This document shows positions 12,711 to 12,783 of a stretch of 12,783 nt of DNA, one piece after another. Every line of letters begins with the position of its first letter. Within the stretch, counting starts at the first letter, position 1. The stretch comes from Chloroflexota bacterium (GTDB taxonomy: Bacteria; Chloroflexota; Limnocylindria; Limnocylindrales; CSP1-4), in assembly GCA_017881985.1 (NCBI GenBank), contig JADGQH010000068.1, positions 1 to 12,783 of the forward strand. The letters run 5' to 3'. The position numbers were made by a program, and so were the translations under genes. Under the pieces are notes generated by a model. The model made no database searches. It was not told the origin of the DNA and saw only the letters and a list, made by a program, of their open reading frames with translations.

Positions 12711-12783
12711 CGTCCACGCCGCGCCTCGGGGACCCGGTCCGGGCGGTCGACACGCCGCCCGGCCGGTCCCGGTCCGGGTCCGG
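12707..12783 (+). CDS. Start of a probable ABC sugar permease (cut by right edge)
   Basis: From GTG 12707 the frame is open to the end, giving about 25 residues beginning VTSTPRLGDPVRAV, a hydrophilic, Pro/Arg/Ser-rich stretch. CUT1 permeases often have such a tail before the first membrane helix, and a permease gene is expected right after a family 1 binding protein. No membrane helix is visible yet, so the assignment rests on position, an acceptable GAGG seven bases upstream and the open frame. Confidence 0.4.
   Translation, partial: MTSTPRLGDPVRAVDTPPGRSRSGS

Noticed and set aside
12732..12783. Repeated CCCGGTCCGGG-like inverted segments at the right edge
   Set aside because: They lie within the presumed permease frame as Arg/Ser/Gly codons, one arm is cut by the edge, and low-complexity GC DNA makes such matches likely.

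Overview
The window is about 12.8 kb of very GC-rich bacterial DNA, dense with genes, with GTG starts alongside ATG. The lipoprotein with a long Ala/Ser/Pro linker, the zinc-ribbon cyclase fused to a large ATPase, and the DUF2652 protein fit a free-living Chloroflexota (Limnocylindria-like) or high-GC actinobacterium-like organism. That assignment is an inference from style, not proven. I see no rRNA, tRNA, IS element, CRISPR array or phage gene.

Left third (1-3381, minus strand): two proteins with class III cyclase folds lie in tandem. The upstream one joins a DUF2652 cyclase-like domain to a START/SRPBCC ligand-binding domain. The downstream one, cut by the left edge, has a double zinc ribbon, an apparently complete class III nucleotide cyclase domain and a Walker-type ATPase. 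Together they look like a signalling or stress-sensing unit.

Middle (3500-6740): two closely related paralogs of the alanine dehydrogenase/transhydrogenase family are transcribed divergently from a 317-bp spacer with several inverted repeats. They share an unusual set of active-site residues. A four-helix orphan membrane protein follows, preceded by an inverted repeat that surrounds a -10-like TACAAT.

Right half (6798-12783): a carbohydrate-use locus. A PfkB sugar kinase (minus strand) diverges from a DeoR-type regulator. The regulator overlaps a two-SIS-domain sugar-phosphate isomerase/deglycase-like enzyme, and then come a GH4 glycosidase of the CHSV (alpha-galactosidase-like) class, a CUT1-type sugar-binding lipoprotein and the probable first codons of a permease. 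A reasonable model is that an unphosphorylated glycoside is imported by the ABC system, split by the GH4 enzyme, phosphorylated by the kinase and then deaminated, deglycated or isomerised by the SIS enzyme, under DeoR control. The kinase/SIS pair resembles Amadori-compound and amino-sugar catabolic loci, so the substrate may be a glycosylated amino sugar or sugar-amine conjugate; this is inference.

Three very short ORFs (7, 15 and 14 codons) sit directly before pfkB-like, GH4 and permease genes in translational-coupling geometry. A perfect 10-bp hairpin holds the presumed permease start codon, and a 25-bp near-palindrome lies exactly in the spacer of the kinase promoter. These regulatory features are the most distinctive non-coding signals in the window.
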